NCBI GenBank assembly: GCA_036703985.1
Contig: DATNQN010000029.1
Coordinates: 1 to 64,000, forward strand
Reading direction: 5' to 3'
Origin: Leptolyngbyaceae cyanobacterium
GTDB taxonomy: Bacteria > Cyanobacteriota > Cyanobacteriia > Cyanobacteriales > Aerosakkonemataceae
DNA: 64,000 nt
Shown here piece after piece: positions 43,591-53,748 of the stretch. The notes under the pieces were generated by a model that made no database searches, was not told where the DNA came from, and worked only from the letters and a program-made list of their open reading frames with translations. A program made the position numbers and the translations under genes. Within the stretch, counting starts at the first letter, position 1; each line of letters starts with the position of its first letter.

Positions 43591-45492
43591 ATGGAAAGTG
43601 CAACCGTCCAGCCATCGGCTAAAAATCTGCCACCGTTGATTCCCCGCGAGATTTTGTTCGGGAATCCGGAAAGAACCAGTCCCAGACTTTCACCGGATGG
43701 CAAATACTTGGCATATATTGCCCCCGACGATAATAACGTATTGCAAGTTTGGTTGCGGACTGTCGGAAAAGAAGACGATCGCAAATTAACTGCCGACCAA
43801 AAACGGGGTATTCGCATATTTTTCTGGACTTACAACGCCGATCGGTTAATGTATATGCAGGATTCGGACGGCGATGAAAACTTTCACCTTTACTTAGTCA
43901 ATATCCAATCCAACATCGTCCGAGACTTAACGCCATTCCAAGGCGTCAAAGCACAACCTATCGGACTCGACCCCAATTTTCCCGATTTAGCACTAGTAGC
44001 CTTAAACCTCAACAACCCCCAAAAGTTTGATGTTTATCGCATCAATTTAAACAACGGTGCAGTAGATTTCGATAGCGATAACCCTGGTAATATTCTTGGT
44101 TGGACTGCTGATGCCGAATTTCAAATCCGCGCCGCTACCGCTAGTACCCAAGATGGCGGTTTTGACCTTTTATTCCGAGAAACTCCAGATAAAGAATGGG
44201 AAATTCTGCGTCACTGGGGGCCAGATGAAGAAGGTGGGCCAGTCAGCTTTTCCGCTGACAATAAAACACTTTACATTGAAGGCAATCACGATGCTAATGC
44301 CCAACGTTTGATTGCTTTTGATTTAGCTACCCGCCAAGAAAATGTCATCGCAGAAGACCCGCAATATGATGTGGGTGACGTGATGATTCAGCCAATAACG
44401 CGAGTCATTCAAGCCATATCTTTTTACAAAGATAAACAGGAATGGACGATATTAGATGAAAGTATTGCCGAAGATTTTGAGGCAATTGAAAAAGTCCACC
44501 CAGGTGAATTTTCTATCAGCAGTCGCGATTTAGCAGATAAAAACTGGCTGGTTGCTTACATGACTGACAATGGCCCTGTTTACTATTACGCCTACAATCG
44601 AGATAGTAAAAACAGCACTTTTCTATTTAGCAATCAACCAAAATTAGACGGGTTGCAACTCGCTTCAATGGAACCGATTTCCTATCAAGCGCGAGATGGT
44701 TTAACTATTTACGGTTACCTGACAAAACCAGTCGGAATACCTGCGGAAAATTTACCAACCGTGTTACTAGTTCATGGTGGCCCTTGGGCGCGAGATTTTT
44801 GGGGTTACGATCCGGAAGCGCAATGGTTGGCGAACCGTGGTTATGCGGTGTTGCAAGTGAATTTTCGCGGTTCTACCGGTTATGGCAAAGACTTTTTGAA
44901 TGCTGGTAACCGGGAATGGGCTGCCAAAATGCACGATGATTTAATTGATGCAGTTAATTGGCTGGTGGAAAAAGGAATTTCCGATCGCAATAAGATTGCC
45001 ATTATGGGTGGTTCTTATGGCGGTTACGCAACGTTGGTGGGGTTAACTTTCACGCCGGATGTGTTTGCTTGTGGTGTGGATATTGTAGGCCCAAGCAATT
45101 TGATTACCCTGTTACAAAGTATTCCTCCATATTGGGAACCCCTGAAGGCGTCGATGTATCACCGGATTGGAAATATGGAGACGGAAGAGGAGTTTTTGAA
45201 ATCGCGATCGCCATTATATTTTATCGATCGCATCAAAAAACCTTTGCTAATCGGTCAAGGTGCCAACGATCCGCGAGTTAAACAAGCGGAAAGCGATCAA
45301 ATTGTCGAGGCAATGCAAAAAGCTAATTTGCCAGTAAAATATGTTCTTTATACTGATGAAGGACATGGTTTTGCTCGACCGGAAAATCGTTTGCATTTCT
45401 TTGCAGTTGCCGAAGAGTTTCTATCTGAATATTTGGGCGGTCGATTTGAACCGATGACTGATATTCAAGGTCATTCAGCCGTTATCAAATAA
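43591..45492 (+). CDS. S9-family (prolyl oligopeptidase / acylaminoacyl-type) serine peptidase
   Basis: A 633-residue enzyme. Residues about 30-370 form a TolB-like beta-propeller (SPDGKYLAYIAPD). Residues about 385-620 are the alpha/beta-hydrolase domain: oxyanion VHGGPWARD, nucleophile Ser475 in GGSYGGYA, Asp560 in ANDPRV, and His592 in EGHGFARPEN. The triad is complete, so it should cut short peptides from their N-terminal side. No signal peptide, so it is cytoplasmic. A hairpin of the AGAAACCCGGTTTCT family follows the gene. Confidence 0.92.
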   Translation: MESATVQPSAKNLPPLIPREILFGNPERTSPRLSPDGKYLAYIAPDDNNVLQVWLRTVGKEDDRKLTADQKRGIRIFFWTYNADRLMYMQDSDGDENFHLYLVNIQSNIVRDLTPFQGVKAQPIGLDPNFPDLALVALNLNNPQKFDVYRINLNNGAVDFDSDNPGNILGWTADAEFQIRAATASTQDGGFDLLFRETPDKEWEILRHWGPDEEGGPVSFSADNKTLYIEGNHDANAQRLIAFDLATRQENVIAEDPQYDVGDVMIQPITRVIQAISFYKDKQEWTILDESIAEDFEAIEKVHPGEFSISSRDLADKNWLVAYMTDNGPVYYYAYNRDSKNSTFLFSNQPKLDGLQLASMEPISYQARDGLTIYGYLTKPVGIPAENLPTVLLVHGGPWARDFWGYDPEAQWLANRGYAVLQVNFRGSTGYGKDFLNAGNREWAAKMHDDLIDAVNWLVEKGISDRNKIAIMGGSYGGYATLVGLTFTPDVFACGVDIVGPSNLITLLQSIPPYWEPLKASMYHRIGNMETEEEFLKSRSPLYFIDRIKKPLLIGQGANDPRVKQAESDQIVEAMQKANLPVKYVLYTDEGHGFARPENRLHFFAVAEEFLSEYLGGRFEPMTDIQGHSAVIK

Positions 45493-45527
45493 GCGATCGA
45501 ATTTATTTGGATAAGTTGTAGAGATTC

Positions 45528-45560
45528 AGAAACCCGGTTTCTTAAAGAAACCGGGTTTCT
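45528..45560 (+). terminator. Perfect 15-base hairpin (AGAAACCCGGTTTCT family)
   Basis: AGAAACCCGGTTTCT at 45528-45542 and its exact reverse complement at 45546-45560, with a three-base loop. It probably ends the peptidase transcript, though no long T-run follows. Confidence 0.65.
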
Positions 45561-45607
45561 GGGCAATCTTAAGCTAAAACCAATTAGTAACTAATCGGGT
45601 ATCTGAT

Positions 45608-46327
45608 ATGTCTCAAAGCATTACGTCAGAGCCAATTTTGCAAGAGATAGCAGAAGAAGATATTCAGTTTCCCCCTGGCGATTTATGGAGTGATGAACCA
45701 CCTTTGGAAAGTGACCTGCATCGCGAACAAATCGAACTGCTGATTCGCATTTTAAAATGGTGGTGGCGATCGCGTACTGATTTCTACGTCACTGGCAATT
45801 TAACTATTTATTATAGTCTGAATCAGCGTAAGTCAGAAGATTTCCGTGGCCCAGATTTTTTTGTCGTTCTGGGAACGGAAAAAAAAGACCGCAAAAGTTG
45901 GGTAGTTTGGCAAGAAGATGGAAAATATCCCCATGTAATTGTAGAACTTTTATCTAACTCAACCGCATCTGTGGATAAAGGGTTGAAAAAACAAATTTAC
46001 CAGGATACATTTCGTACCCTGGATTATTTTTGGTTTGACCCAGCTAACCTAGAATTTAAAGGTTTTCATTTGGTGGAAGGACAATATCAAGACATTACAC
46101 CAAATGATAGAGGTTGGTTGTGGAGTCAGCAGTTGGAACTGTTTTTGGGGATTCATGAGCGAAAACTGCGGTTTTTCACGGCTGAAGGTGAATTAGTACC
46201 ATTACCAGAGGAGGAAATGCAGCAACGCGCTGAACAAGAACGTCAACGCGCTGAACAAGCAGAACAGGAGTTGGAACGATTGCGATCGCAATTACGCAAT
46301 CAAGGTATCCAGCCAGAAAATCTCTAA
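45608..46327 (+). CDS. Uma2-family (DUF820) PD-(D/E)XK-fold protein
   Basis: A 239-residue member of a family greatly expanded in cyanobacteria. The core is visible: FYVTGNLTIYYS, RGPDFFVVLGTE (acidic residue), VIVELLSNSTASVDKGLKK (the E..S.ST-D---K motif), and YFWFDP. The last 40 residues are a Glu/Gln/Arg coiled coil. The fold is of restriction-endonuclease type, but the biological role of the family is unproven. Its stop codon lies in the arm of a long hairpin (46327-46373). Confidence 0.85.
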   Translation: MSQSITSEPILQEIAEEDIQFPPGDLWSDEPPLESDLHREQIELLIRILKWWWRSRTDFYVTGNLTIYYSLNQRKSEDFRGPDFFVVLGTEKKDRKSWVVWQEDGKYPHVIVELLSNSTASVDKGLKKQIYQDTFRTLDYFWFDPANLEFKGFHLVEGQYQDITPNDRGWLWSQQLELFLGIHERKLRFFTAEGELVPLPEEEMQQRAEQERQRAEQAEQELERLRSQLRNQGIQPENL

Positions 46328-46373
46328 AACTACAGATGAATGCAGATGATTTATCTGCGTTCATCTGTAGTTT
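46327..46373. terminator. 21-base-pair hairpin between convergent genes
   Basis: Arms 46327-46347 and 46353-46373 pair completely, with one T-G pair and a five-base loop. A/T-rich flanks on both sides would let it stop transcripts of both the Uma2 gene and the methyltransferase gene. Confidence 0.8.
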
Positions 46374-46401
46374 AAATAATTTCTCCCTGAATCAACTATT
46401 T

Positions 46402-47439
46402 TCAGTAATTAAAAAGTACGAGTTGTATATATTCCTTAGTTTCTCTTTGATGTTCATCAGGTTCATTTGAAAGTAAATTTTGATTTAATATCTCTTTAGC
46501 GATCGCTTCTACCATCGGTACGCAAACAGAATTACCAACTTGCTTATAACTTTCTCCCAAATTATGATGAATTTTAAAATCTTCTGGAAATCCCATAATC
46601 CGGTAACATTCCCTGATGGTCAGCTTTCTAACTATATCTTTCTCAGGAATGTAGATAAAAAATCTACCAGAAGTTTCTTGAGATGGAAGTGTGGGATGAA
46701 CGCCATCTATGGAATAAATTCTGTTTGGTTGTCTATGTACTCTTGATAAATGTTCTGTATTAGGTCTAACGCCTGTTTTCCAAGTACCTTTATTTCGATA
46801 GCCAACAAACAACAGTCCAGAGTCTTGTAATCTTGGACTGTCGATTAAAGTATATTCAGATTTGTCCAGAATTTCAAAATTACCTGTCTCGTCTAAAAAA
46901 TCTCTAAGTTTAGGAGGAAATCTTCTTTTGAGGCGTGAAAAGTTGAACTCTTTACTTTTACTGCCAATGATAATAATTCTTTCTCTATGTTGAGGAACAC
47001 CAAAATTTCTAGCATTAAGAATTTCATAATTTACATTGTAACCCAAGCTACGCAAACTGGTTAAAATAACATTTAATGTATTACCCCGATCATGATGAAT
47101 TAAATGCTTGACATTCTCTAGGACGATAACTTTCGGTTGTTTAGCTTCTATAATTCTACAAATTTCAAAAAATAATGTACCTCTCGTATCTTCAAATCCT
47201 TGTCTTTTACCGCAAATGCTGAACGGTTGACAAGGAAATCCTGCTACTAAAATATCAAAGTCTTCTAAAGCTTCTGGCTGAATTTTGGTAAGATCACCAA
47301 ACGGGTTATCTCCAAAGTTGTTTTGGTAAACTTCTTGACATTTTTTATCTATTTCACTAGAAAATATACATTTAAATCCTGCTTGTTCAAAGCCAAGCCT
47401 AAATCCACCGATTCCTGAGAATAAATCTATAAACTTCAT
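46402..47439 (-). CDS. DNA (cytosine-5-) methyltransferase
   Basis: A 345-residue m5C methyltransferase with all main motifs: I DLFSGIGGFRLG, IV GFPCQPFS (catalytic Cys70), VI LENVKHL, VIII QHRERIIIIG, IX RKLTIRECYRIMGF and X QVGNSVCVP. The target-recognition region lies at about residues 190-265; the recognised site cannot be read. No cognate restriction gene is obvious, so it may be a solitary methyltransferase, although Uma2-like and Rpn-like nuclease-fold proteins flank it. Confidence 0.93.
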   Translation of the reverse strand: MKFIDLFSGIGGFRLGFEQAGFKCIFSSEIDKKCQEVYQNNFGDNPFGDLTKIQPEALEDFDILVAGFPCQPFSICGKRQGFEDTRGTLFFEICRIIEAKQPKVIVLENVKHLIHHDRGNTLNVILTSLRSLGYNVNYEILNARNFGVPQHRERIIIIGSKSKEFNFSRLKRRFPPKLRDFLDETGNFEILDKSEYTLIDSPRLQDSGLLFVGYRNKGTWKTGVRPNTEHLSRVHRQPNRIYSIDGVHPTLPSQETSGRFFIYIPEKDIVRKLTIRECYRIMGFPEDFKIHHNLGESYKQVGNSVCVPMVEAIAKEILNQNLLSNEPDEHQRETKEYIQLVLFNY

Positions 47440-47581
47440 TTAGCCTATGTTTAGGATAATTTTGAAATTATTGGGGTTATTTATAAATAAAATAGTATGA
47501 CAGAATTAAAAATCAATTAAACAATGCTATTTGCAATAATTTTAGCTTAGAAAGATGGCAATTGCAACTAGATAACCAAAA

Positions 47582-48487
47582 TTAATTTTGTCCTTTGAAA
47601 TGCTCTGACAACTCCTTACGGTTAGATTTCATAACTAATTCAATCGCTTCCTTAGTTGGCAATTTGATTACAGCTTCCACAATTCTGGATAACTCTGCAT
47701 CAATTGTACCAAACTTCACTTCTAGTATACTCTCGATCGTCAAACACTTCACTTGCTGAATTCCTTGCTGGATTCCTTGTTCTTCTGCTTTTTTGAAAGC
47801 ATCTTGTTCCGATTGAACATATAAAGTTGATAACTTTATAATCAAACTCCTTTCCTCTTCATCTAAACTTTTTGTTGTTTGTAAATTAGCTTGGAAATTA
47901 GTCAGTAACTTGAGAACATTGGATCGTAACGGATGAAGTGGGGGTAGTTGCCGTAATTCATCAATTGCCTCCTCTTGCACTTTCCCTCTGCCTAAAAGCC
48001 TTAGCCAAAGGGTTGTTTCCGTTTTTGGCAAGTGATGAATTACCACAATTGCCGTCCGCAAATAATCCGCTAGAAAGTAAATTCCCTGTCCCCAGGTTTC
48101 TGAATCGATTTTAGCGCCAAAACCGTTGATGATGGATTCGGAAGCTGTAGGGGAAAGAATCCACAGACGAGGAAAGCTTTCTTCTGTTAGACGTTCTTTT
48201 TTACGGTTTGCTTTTCGCTGTAACTCTGCGATGAGGGTTAAAAGTTTTGATAAGCAACCGTAGATATCTGTGAGAGAAGCTGCATTGCGGAACGGTTCAA
48301 AAACATAAGGCGTTGCTGCTAACTGACCCAGTAATCCTAATACTTCTGTGTTGGCGGTGGGGGAAAACCAAACGTCTATTTCTCTCACTTCTGCTGCTAC
48401 CCGTCGAGGCACTTTTACCTCCCCAAAAGGTGCTAATAATTCTTCTAAATAATCTTTGGCAAATTGGTCGTGGATAAACCTTGTCAT
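47582..48487 (-). CDS. Rpn/PD-(D/E)XK-like protein of a cyanobacterial family
   Basis: A 301-residue protein. The N-terminus (MTRFIHDQFAKDYLEELLAP, EVREIDVWFSP) fits a common cyanobacterial family distantly related to Rpn/transposase-associated nucleases. The C-terminal part has an EQGIQQGIQQ helical stretch and a leucine-rich end, also typical. The nuclease residues are not clear to me, so activity is open. It lies 142 bases upstream of the methyltransferase gene on the same strand. Confidence 0.6.
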   Translation of the reverse strand: MTRFIHDQFAKDYLEELLAPFGEVKVPRRVAAEVREIDVWFSPTANTEVLGLLGQLAATPYVFEPFRNAASLTDIYGCLSKLLTLIAELQRKANRKKERLTEESFPRLWILSPTASESIINGFGAKIDSETWGQGIYFLADYLRTAIVVIHHLPKTETTLWLRLLGRGKVQEEAIDELRQLPPLHPLRSNVLKLLTNFQANLQTTKSLDEEERSLIIKLSTLYVQSEQDAFKKAEEQGIQQGIQQVKCLTIESILEVKFGTIDAELSRIVEAVIKLPTKEAIELVMKSNRKELSEHFKGQN

Positions 48488-48558
48488 GTGAATTTTGTAA
48501 CGATTTTAAAATATTAGGCTAGAAAGCGATCGCAATTCTGAGATCTTGCACCAGAGTC

Positions 48559-48626
48559 AGAAACCGGGTTTCTCGCAATTGGCTAAGCCTGAAAGCTTAG
48601 ATATTTTGCATAGAAACCCGGTTTCT
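48559..48626. repeat. AGAAACCGGGTTTCT inverted pair
   Basis: AGAAACCGGGTTTCT (48559-48573) and its exact reverse complement (48612-48626) face each other across 38 bases. Each arm is itself nearly palindromic. Same family as 45528-45560. Confidence 0.75.
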
Positions 48627-48697
48627 TTAAGCTTAAGCCTTGCTAATTTAGATGTTTTTCGATTTTGAATTAGTCATCAATTCAAAATCTTGGCATC

Positions 48698-50665
48698 CTA
48701 AGCACCTTCTCTCAACTTATCCAAAACTCCCCGATCTTCTAAAGTAGAAGTATCGCCAGTAACTTCTTGTCCAGAAGCAAGATTTCGCAACAACCGCCGC
48801 ATGATTTTACCGGAACGAGTTTTCGGTAAAGCATCGCTAAAGCGAATTTCACCGGGACGCGCGATCGCACCGATTTCATTAACAACGTGCTTTTTCAATT
48901 CTTTGGCTAATTCTTCACTACCTTGATACGTACCTTCCAAAGTAATAAAAGCAACAATTTCTTCCCCTTTCAACTCATCTGGCTTACTGACCACAGCGGC
49001 TTCTGCTACAGCCGGGTGAGACACTAACGCCGATTCGATTTCCATCGTACCTAAGCGGTGTCCAGCCACATTTATTACATCATCTACCCGACCCATCACC
49101 CAGTAATAGCCATCTTCATCCCGTCTGGCACCATCTCCAGCAAAATAGAAATATTGGCCATCTTTGGGGGGAATGTGTTCCCAGTAAGTGCGACGGAAGC
49201 GATCGGGATCTCCGTACAATGTCCGCATCATACCAGGCCAAGGATGTTTCACCGTCAGATAACCGCCTTCGTTATCTCCCACCGGGTTACCATCCAAATC
49301 CACCACATCAGTGATAATACCGGGGAAAGGACGAGTAGCGGAACCTGGTTTAGTGGGAATTGCACCGGGTAGCGGCGTCACCATGATCCCGCCAGTTTCG
49401 GTTTGCCACCAGGTATCGACGATCGGACAACGTTCGCCGCCAATCACTCGGTAATACCACATCCAAGCTTCGGGGTTAATCGGTTCGCCAACGGTTCCCA
49501 ATAAGCGCAATGAGGATAAATTGCGAGATTTGGGTAAATGTTCGCCAGCTTTGATAAAAGCGCGAATTGCGGTAGGTGCGGTATAAAAAACCGTAACCCC
49601 GTGCTTTTCAATTACATCCCAGAAACAACCGGGATTGGAAGCGCGAGGCGCACCTTCATACATCAGGGTAGTTGCGCCGTTGGATAATGGCCCATAAAGT
49701 ACGTAGCTATGTCCCGTAATCCAACCGATATCAGCGGTACACCAATATACATCGGTATCTTTCAGATCGAAAATCCACTTGGTGGTCATGTGGGTGTATA
49801 AGTTATAACCACCCGTGGTATGGACGACGCCTTTCGGTTTGCCGGTACTGCCAGAAGTGTAAAGAACGAACAGCATATCTTCGCTGTCCATTTGTTCGGC
49901 GGGACAATCGGCAGAAACTCCTTTTTGCAAATCGTGCCACCAGTGATCTCTCCCTGGTTCCATGTGTATTTGCTGACTAGTACGCCGCACTACCAGCACG
50001 TCTTTCACGCTGGAAACGCCTTCCGACAAAGCTTTGTCTACTTGTTCTTTGAGGGGAACGATCGCATCTTTGCGCCAACCACCATCGGCGGTGATTACCA
50101 CTTTAGCTTGTCCGTCAATTAAGCGATCGCGCAATGCTTCCGCACTGAAACCACCGAACACAACCGTGTGAGGTGCGCCAATTCTGGCACAAGCTAACAT
50201 GGCGATCGCCGCTTCCGGTATCATCGGCATATAGATGCCAACGCGATCGCCTTTTTCCACCCCTAACTGTTTGAGTACGTTAGCAAATTGGCAAACTTCC
50301 CGGTGCAATTGCGCGTAAGTGAGAGTGCGCGTATCTCCCGGTTCTCCTTCCCAAATTAAAGCAGCCTTGTTTTTGCGCCAAGTAGTGAGGTGTCGATCCA
50401 GACAGTTGTAGGAAATATTGATTTTGCCATTGACGAACCACTTAGCAAAGGGTGGTTGCCAATCTAACACAGTGTCCCACTTTTGGAACCACTCTAACTC
50501 TCCTCCCGCCAATTCTGCCCAAAATTTCTGGGGGTCAGCTTTGGCCCGATCGTAAAGTTGCTGATACTCCTCCAAGCTCTTAATATGAGCATTTTGCGAG
50601 AACTCCCCTGACGGATGGAATAAGCGTTTTTCTTGCAGAATAGATTCAATGGTGGATTGAGACAT
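48698..50665 (-). CDS. acs: Acetyl-CoA synthetase (AMP-forming)
   Basis: A 655-residue ligase that activates acetate to acetyl-CoA through acetyl-AMP. Family marks: [20 protein letters not shown] (phosphate loop), [29 protein letters not shown], and the C-terminal [12 protein letters not shown], where Lys620 is the catalytic lysine that is reversibly acetylated in other bacteria. Full length and intact. It allows uptake or salvage of acetate. Single gene, flanked by repeats downstream. Confidence 0.96.
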   Translation of the reverse strand: MSQSTIESILQEKRLFHPSGEFSQNAHIKSLEEYQQLYDRAKADPQKFWAELAGGELEWFQKWDTVLDWQPPFAKWFVNGKINISYNCLDRHLTTWRKNKAALIWEGEPGDTRTLTYAQLHREVCQFANVLKQLGVEKGDRVGIYMPMIPEAAIAMLACARIGAPHTVVFGGFSAEALRDRLIDGQAKVVITADGGWRKDAIVPLKEQVDKALSEGVSSVKDVLVVRRTSQQIHMEPGRDHWWHDLQKGVSADCPAEQMDSEDMLFVLYTSGSTGKPKGVVHTTGGYNLYTHMTTKWIFDLKDTDVYWCTADIGWITGHSYVLYGPLSNGATTLMYEGAPRASNPGCFWDVIEKHGVTVFYTAPTAIRAFIKAGEHLPKSRNLSSLRLLGTVGEPINPEAWMWYYRVIGGERCPIVDTWWQTETGGIMVTPLPGAIPTKPGSATRPFPGIITDVVDLDGNPVGDNEGGYLTVKHPWPGMMRTLYGDPDRFRRTYWEHIPPKDGQYFYFAGDGARRDEDGYYWVMGRVDDVINVAGHRLGTMEIESALVSHPAVAEAAVVSKPDELKGEEIVAFITLEGTYQGSEELAKELKKHVVNEIGAIARPGEIRFSDALPKTRSGKIMRRLLRNLASGQEVTGDTSTLEDRGVLDKLREGA

Positions 50666-50827
50666 GGTATTTAACTAAATATCTAAGTGCGAACTAATTG
50701 AATGGTAGTTTGAGATACCTTTTTCAACATACTTCTTTCCCAGACCAATTTATCGAAAATAATGTTGAGTTTTTTTGAGAAAATTGGCTAAAGTGTCCTC
50801 AATAGTAGGTTAGTGAAAAAAATTACT

Positions 50828-52012
50828 ATGTATGATTTTGCAATTATTGGCGGCGGAATAGTTGGTTTATCTACTGGAATGGCAATTAGCCAACGTTATC
50901 CCAAAGCACGGATTGCCGTTCTAGAAAAAGAAAATAGCTGGGCTTATCACCAAACTGGTCATAATAGCGGTGTAATTCATTCCGGAATTTACTATAAACC
51001 AGGAAGTCTAAAAGCTAAACTTTCTCATACAGGTAACAGTTCAATAGTAAAATTTTGCCAGCAGTATGGGATTAACTATGAAGTTTGCGGCAAGGTAATT
51101 GTCGCTACCGCAAAAAAAGAATTACCCTTATTAGAAAATCTTTATCAAAGAGGATTGGCAAACGGTTTAAATATTTCTAAGTTGCGTGCAGAGGAAGTCA
51201 AGGAAATTGAGCCTCATGTTAGTTGTTTGGCTGGCATTAAAGTGCCAACTACCGGAATAGTTGATTATCGGCAAGTTTGTCAAAAATATGCAGAAATAAT
51301 TCAGTTGCAAGGAGGGGAATTATTGCTCGGTACGAAAGTAGAGAAAATCGTACCAACCGATCGAGGTTTGATATTAGAAACAAATAAAGGTAATTTTGAG
51401 AGTAAGTTTACCATTAATTGCGCTGGTTTGTATAGCGATCGCATAACCAAACTCAGCGGCGTAAACCCAGAAGCCAAGATTATCCCATTTCGAGGAGAAT
51501 ACTACGAATTAATTCCAGAAAAACGATATTTAGTAAAAAATCTCATTTATCCAGTTCCCAACCCTGATTTCCCTTTCCTTGGCGTTCACTTCACCAGAAT
51601 GATTGATGGGAGCGTTCATGCTGGGCCAAATGCCGTCCTCAGCTTTAAAAGAGAGGGTTACAAAAAGACTGATTTCGATTTAAAAGATTTCGCCGAAATT
51701 ATTACTTATCCAGGGTTATGGAAATTAGCCGCTAAATACTATAGCGAAGGAATACAAGAAATTATTCGCTCTTTTAGTAAAACGATATTCGTCCAAAGTT
51801 TACAAAAGCTAATTCCCGAAGTTCAAGCAAATGATTTAATTCCCACTCACGCCGGAGTTCGCGCCCAAGCTTTAAAAGATGATGGTTTATTAGTAGATGA
51901 TTTTTTAATCGTGAAAGGGCAGAATATCATCAATGTTTGTAATGCACCTTCCCCAGCAGCGACTGCTTCCATTGAAATCGGCAAAGCAATTACTGAACAA
52001 CTTGATTGTTAG
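50828..52012 (+). CDS. lhgO: L-2-hydroxyglutarate oxidase/dehydrogenase
   Basis: A 394-residue FAD enzyme of the LhgO/L2HGDH family that oxidises L-2-hydroxyglutarate to 2-oxoglutarate. Visible: DFAIIGGGIVGLSTG (FAD site), HQTGHNSGVIHSGIYYKPGS (typical of the family), TTGIVDYRQVC, and NAPSPAATASIEIG near the end. The frame opens at GTG 50813; ATG 50828 is the more usual start, but the GTG cannot be excluded. It would remove a side product and return carbon to 2-oxoglutarate, the nitrogen-status signal of cyanobacteria. Confidence 0.9.
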   Translation: MYDFAIIGGGIVGLSTGMAISQRYPKARIAVLEKENSWAYHQTGHNSGVIHSGIYYKPGSLKAKLSHTGNSSIVKFCQQYGINYEVCGKVIVATAKKELPLLENLYQRGLANGLNISKLRAEEVKEIEPHVSCLAGIKVPTTGIVDYRQVCQKYAEIIQLQGGELLLGTKVEKIVPTDRGLILETNKGNFESKFTINCAGLYSDRITKLSGVNPEAKIIPFRGEYYELIPEKRYLVKNLIYPVPNPDFPFLGVHFTRMIDGSVHAGPNAVLSFKREGYKKTDFDLKDFAEIITYPGLWKLAAKYYSEGIQEIIRSFSKTIFVQSLQKLIPEVQANDLIPTHAGVRAQALKDDGLLVDDFLIVKGQNIINVCNAPSPAATASIEIGKAITEQLDC

Positions 52013-52020
52013 TTAGTCGT

Positions 52021-52202
52021 TTAAAAACCCAAGTTTTTCAAGAAACCGGGTTTTTAAATCATGACTAATTGGCGAACCTAAAATGAAAGCGCAACCAAGT
52101 TATTGCAAGTTTTGAAAGCCATTAACGAACAAGAATATTTTTAATTGCAATCTGAATGATAATTACGTACAAAAGAAACCGGGTTCAAAAAAACCGGTTT
52201 CT
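52021..52202. repeat. Two degenerate copies of the AGAAACCGGGTTTCT palindrome family
   Basis: TTAAAAACCC (52021-52030) with GGGTTTTTAA (52048-52057) forms the first hairpin right after lhgO. AGAAACCGG (52174-52182) with CCGGTTTCT (52194-52202) forms the second. The gap up to 52289 holds no gene. Confidence 0.65.
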
Positions 52203-52289
52203 ATAATTAATTCCCAGTAATCTCAATTTACATCTATGTTTATCTGTTTAAATCAATCGCAATAAATTACACGACTCAACTAACCATCA

Positions 52290-53609
52290 TTACCTTTTCG
52301 CGTGTACGTAATCCACAAAATAAAACTTCGGTTCCAACCAAAACTTCAACCAACTATAAACCCCTAAACTCAATAAAACTAGCACTATCAAAGGCAACCC
52401 AAATTTTAACCTAATTGCATCCGGCAATACCGCTACCGATGGAACGCTAACCGCTACATACCCTAACAATAAAATTTGCATAAGTTTTATTCTGGAAAGC
52501 GCCGTGCGGCAGCTTTGGCAGTGCTGGGTATGCTGCCTATATCGGTCAAGCACAACCTGACGATTATCTGAGATTTCTTGTTTTTCTTGAACAGCAATTC
52601 CTACTTCATCCCAAGGTAACTTTCCAGCAGAATACTTATCGAACCATCTACGAAACTCTATTACGAAACGATCGGCACTTGTCGGTAGTTTATATGCCGT
52701 TTGCCAGTTCTCCTTCTGTTTTTTTTGTTGTAAAAAATACTCTTGCTGTTGGAGTAAAATCATATCTCCATCTAACACAGCATTGCGATTGGTAATATGA
52801 TCCCACCAACGGGGAGTTAATTTAGATAACTTTTTGGCAAAATTACGCGAAAAATGGGCAACAATTCTAGATTTACCAGGAGTTGTAGGTATACAATAAG
52901 TAATTAAACCAGCTTGCTTTGTTTCACCAAATTTAATTGCATACTCTAACCGACAAGGCGGTTCAAAAGTAATCGAACCCATGCTAGTTGTAGCAGTAAT
53001 TAAGTTAGGAGTAGATTCAGCGATTTTAATGGGAATTGGTCTAGCTTTTTCTCGATTTCCCTGTACTCCATGATGAGCAAAAGCTACGTGGCTGGGGTCA
53101 GCTACATTCTCTACTAGCGTTTGCCAATCGTACTCCAAATCTCTCACAAAGGAAGACCAAACAAATCCTTTACTGGCATCTATTTGCGGCGATAACGGTA
53201 ACGGAACTGATTCTGCTAGGGCAGTTGAATTAACATCCGGCCATACCCATAATAAATCCTGTTCCTGACGAGTTGGTAGGGCTGTCGCACACAAATATTT
53301 TTGCTTTTCTGCCACCAATTCTGGACTTTCTGATTGGGGAATGCGGGTACAAATTCCTTCAGCATTGAATTCCCAACCGTGATAGCTGCACATCAAATTA
53401 CCCGTTTTATCATCTATCCGTCCTTCGCTCAACGGTGCTAACCGATGGGGACATTGGTCTAAAAATACACTAAAAGTATCTGATGAGTTGGGTTTCCAAA
53501 TTACCAAACGCATTCCTAAAATAGTTACTGGCGTTGGTTTGTTTACATCGAGGTCTTCAATTGGTGAAATAGGATACCAGTGTTGAAAAAAGTTGAATTC
53601 GGATGTCAT
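52290..53609 (-). CDS. Rieske non-haem iron oxygenase, pheophorbide a oxygenase-like
   Basis: A 439-residue membrane-associated oxygenase. The Rieske cluster is CPHRLAPL...CSYHGWEF (C-x-H and C-x2-H). The mononuclear iron site is in NVADPSHVAFAHHGVQG. A CxxC motif (HCQSCRTAL) and two C-terminal hydrophobic helices match the plant PaO/Tic55/PTC52 group rather than soluble ring-hydroxylating dioxygenases. Plant members act on chlorophyll breakdown or precursor pigments and are redox-regulated; the cyanobacterial substrate is not known. It needs a ferredoxin donor. Single gene. Confidence 0.85.
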   Translation of the reverse strand: MTSEFNFFQHWYPISPIEDLDVNKPTPVTILGMRLVIWKPNSSDTFSVFLDQCPHRLAPLSEGRIDDKTGNLMCSYHGWEFNAEGICTRIPQSESPELVAEKQKYLCATALPTRQEQDLLWVWPDVNSTALAESVPLPLSPQIDASKGFVWSSFVRDLEYDWQTLVENVADPSHVAFAHHGVQGNREKARPIPIKIAESTPNLITATTSMGSITFEPPCRLEYAIKFGETKQAGLITYCIPTTPGKSRIVAHFSRNFAKKLSKLTPRWWDHITNRNAVLDGDMILLQQQEYFLQQKKQKENWQTAYKLPTSADRFVIEFRRWFDKYSAGKLPWDEVGIAVQEKQEISDNRQVVLDRYRQHTQHCQSCRTALSRIKLMQILLLGYVAVSVPSVAVLPDAIRLKFGLPLIVLVLLSLGVYSWLKFWLEPKFYFVDYVHAKR

Positions 53610-53748
53610 TGGTTAGATATTTATAGGTTTTGTGATTATTACTGTAGCAATTTGGTAACACTTTAATTACCAATCCTCCTCTCCGTTCTACAAAGAGGAG
53701 GAATAAATTTTACTTTCTTCTGTGGAAGAACACAAGTAGGATAACGTT

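Noticed and set aside
46402-48487. A complete restriction-modification system
   Set aside because: The methyltransferase is clear, but neither neighbour shows a recognisable restriction-enzyme family; kept only as a hypothesis in the findings.
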